Part shown: positions 62,689 through 64,000 of the stretch, in pieces
Layout: each line of letters opens with the position of its first letter
Numbering within the stretch: position 1 is the first letter of the stretch
Assembly (NCBI RefSeq): GCF_014648855.1
Contig: NZ_BMRX01000008.1
Coordinates: forward strand, 330,071-394,070
Reading direction: 5' to 3'
Source of the DNA: Streptomyces parvulus
GTDB lineage: Bacteria; Actinomycetota; Actinomycetes; Streptomycetales; Streptomycetaceae
Length of the DNA stretch: 64,000 bases
Program-made: the position numbers and the translations under genes
The notes under the pieces: generated by a model
What the model saw: only the letters and a program-made list of their open reading frames with translations
What the model was told of the DNA's origin: nothing
Databases searched by the model: none

Positions 62689-64000
62689 GCGTCCTGTCCC
62701 GCCAGGGGCAGCGCCGGGAACTCCCGGCCCTCCCACAGGCGCCGCGACGCCTCCTCCGGGTACGGCGTCACGACCGGCTCGGCGTCGAGGACCTGGACCA
62801 GGCGCCGTTGCGTGTCGTAGGCCGGCCAGCCGGGGTCGCCCGTGCGCGCGAACGCCGTCCAGGAGGAGCGGAAACGGGACGACAGGGCCAGCGCCTCCGG
62901 CGACGGCTCCGCACCGGCGAAGAGGAGGGCGCCGAGGTCCGCCGCGAAGGTGCCGAAGAGCAGCGGGACGTCCAGGGCGTGGCAGGCACCGAGGGCGCCG
63001 CCGTGGGCCGGGGCCGGCCAGGTCAGCTCGTAGACGTGGGCGCGGCCCCCGCCCGCGAGGTGGGCCTCGGCCAGGTGCAGGGAGGGCATGCCGAACAGCC
63101 AGTCCGTCTGGACGCGTTCGTAGAGGTCGTTCGGGGAGAGGTCCGGGAACGCCGCGCGGTAGGCCGCCTCGCCGCCCGGGGCGTACAGACGCAGGGCGGC
63201 GCCCGCTCGTTCCTCGCCGATCATGCCGAGCTTGCCCGCCAGCATGGTGAACAGGCGGTTCTCGTCGCGGTTGTGACCGACGACCAGGTCGACGTCGCGG
63301 GAGGCGCCGGAGGCCAGCGCCCGCCAGGGGGTGACCGGCAGCACCTCGCCGTCCACGACCGGGGCGTACGGCGTGACGGTGGGCGCCGCCTGTCCCCAGC
63401 GGTCGACGCGGCCGGGCATCTTCGGGGCCAGGGCCTGACCGGCCTTGACGAGCTGCTCGGGGGCGACGGCGGCCAGGTCGGCGACGGTGGGGCGCAGGCC
63501 CGCCTCGTCGGCGAGGGCGGTTCCGATGTCCCGGGCGAGTTCCGGGGAGAAGTAGGTGCCGGGCACGCTCTGCGCGATCGCCCGCCCGAAGAGTCCCGCC
63601 GCCGACGGCATGGCCAGCAGCGCGGCCACCGAACCGGCCCCGGCGGACTCCCCGAAGACGGTGACCCGGCCGGGATCGCCGCCGAACGCCGCGATGTTGT
63701 CCCGCACCCACTCCAGCGCGGCCACCTGGTCGAGCAGTCCCCGGTTGGCGGGGGCGCCCTCGATGTGGGCGAAACCCTCCATGCCGACGCGGTAGTTGAA
63801 CGTGACGACGACGAGGTCGCCGTCGGCGGCTATGCGGCGGGCGTCGTAGCCGGGGCTGCCGGAGTGGCCGATCCGGTAGGCGCCGCCGTAGATCCACACC
63901 ATCACCGGGCGTCGGGCGGCCGGGCCGGGCTCCGGCGTCCAGACGTTGGCGGTCAGCCAGTCGTCGCCCCCGGGCGGCGGCCCCACCGGGCCCGCGATGC
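62685..64000 (-). CDS. Carboxylesterase type B (5' end beyond right edge)
   Basis: The reading frame is open to the right edge; 438 codons visible. Alpha/beta-hydrolase esterase/lipase of the cholinesterase group: VMVWIYGGAYRIGHSG (oxyanion region), GLLDQVAALEWVRDNIAAFG, nucleophile in FGESAGAGSVAALLAMP, acid and His region HALDVPLLFG near 375. Substrate unknown; N-terminus with any signal peptide is outside the window. Overlaps the lipoprotein gene by 4 bases, so both are likely exported or membrane linked. Confidence 0.93.
   Translation of the reverse strand, partial: IAGPVGPPPGGDDWLTANVWTPEPGPAARRPVMVWIYGGAYRIGHSGSPGYDARRIAADGDLVVVTFNYRVGMEGFAHIEGAPANRGLLDQVAALEWVRDNIAAFGGDPGRVTVFGESAGAGSVAALLAMPSAAGLFGRAIAQSVPGTYFSPELARDIGTALADEAGLRPTVADLAAVAPEQLVKAGQALAPKMPGRVDRWGQAAPTVTPYAPVVDGEVLPVTPWRALASGASRDVDLVVGHNRDENRLFTMLAGKLGMIGEERAGAALRLYAPGGEAAYRAAFPDLSPNDLYERVQTDWLFGMPSLHLAEAHLAGGGRAHVYELTWPAPAHGGALGACHALDVPLLFGTFAADLGALLFAGAEPSPEALALSSRFRSSWTAFARTGDPGWPAYDTQRRLVQVLDAEPVVTPYPEEASRRLWEGREFPALPLAGQDA

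Noticed and set aside
1..64000. tRNA, rRNA or prophage genes
   Set aside because: No cloverleaf-like T-arm signature, rRNA stretch, integrase or phage structural genes recognised by eye; a tRNAscan and PHASTER-type run would settle it.

Overview
The window is a 64 kb piece of a Streptomyces chromosome. Support for this: very high GC with strong third-position GC bias, many GTG and some TTG starts, Streptomyces-type families (DUF397/XRE pairs, DUF3027, DUF2530, DUF4031, MDMPI-fold proteins), the futalosine menaquinone genes mqnB and mqnD, an MCC-type acyl-CoA carboxylase, and interspersed intergenic repeats of a kind I recall from many Streptomyces genomes. From memory the order resembles the S. 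coelicolor chromosome around SCO4307 to SCO4382 (mqnD = SCO4326, mqnB = SCO4327, serC near SCO4366); this was not checked by alignment. Most of it looks like core chromosome. I see no prophage, CRISPR array, rRNA or tRNA gene, and no antibiotic cluster.

Layout. 1-7.2 kb: a leftward catabolic operon (MDMPI-like protein, AtuA-like protein, carboxylase beta, carboxylase alpha with biotin carrier, acyl-CoA dehydrogenase cut by the left edge) behind an AT-rich palindromic operator. 7.2-14 kb: receptor Ser/Thr kinase, EamA exporter, Nudix hydrolase, DHFR-like reductase, DinB protein, secreted FG-GAP protein. 14-18 kb: a large YdiJ-like FAD/Fe-S dehydrogenase divergent from serC. 18-25 kb: acetyltransferase, DrrAB-like ABC exporter with divergent TetR, anchored beta-propeller, SGNH hydrolase, aldo/keto reductase with a MerR-type promoter, RNA cyclic phosphodiesterase plus a 28-residue membrane peptide. 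25-32 kb: Uma2 nuclease, MarR/MFS pair, RHH protein, purine permease, DUF2530, CtpE-like ATPase. 32.5-38.6 kb: sacsin-like ATPase, DUF3027, MFS. 38.6-43 kb: lipoprotein, mqnB, mqnD, cold-shock protein, small membrane protein, HAD phosphatase, HAAS membrane protein.

43-51 kb is a nucleic-acid block: an XPB-partner protein with a WYL-like tail, two small secreted peptides, XPB helicase and HelR/HelD-like RNA-polymerase helicase, ending in a MITE-like inverted repeat that supplies the helR stop codon. 51-58 kb: CutC with a DasR-like site, MDMPI, TetR, HD, an MDMPI-GNAT fusion, DUF4031, and a RpiR regulator with murQ for cell-wall sugar recycling. 58-64 kb: TetR, an SDR with divergent TetR and two palindromic operators, an XRE/DUF397 module with an internally duplicated DUF397, and a lipoprotein overlapping a carboxylesterase cut by the right edge.

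Two themes run through the window. About twenty genes have a -10-like hexamer (nAnnnT) ending 6-7 bases before the start codon, the geometry of leaderless transcripts, and this often decides the start. Many gene pairs are coupled by 1-11 base overlaps; the most unusual case is two 13-codon reading frames chained by GTGA overlaps inside a 38-bp tandem repeat between the AtuA-like and carboxylase beta genes.
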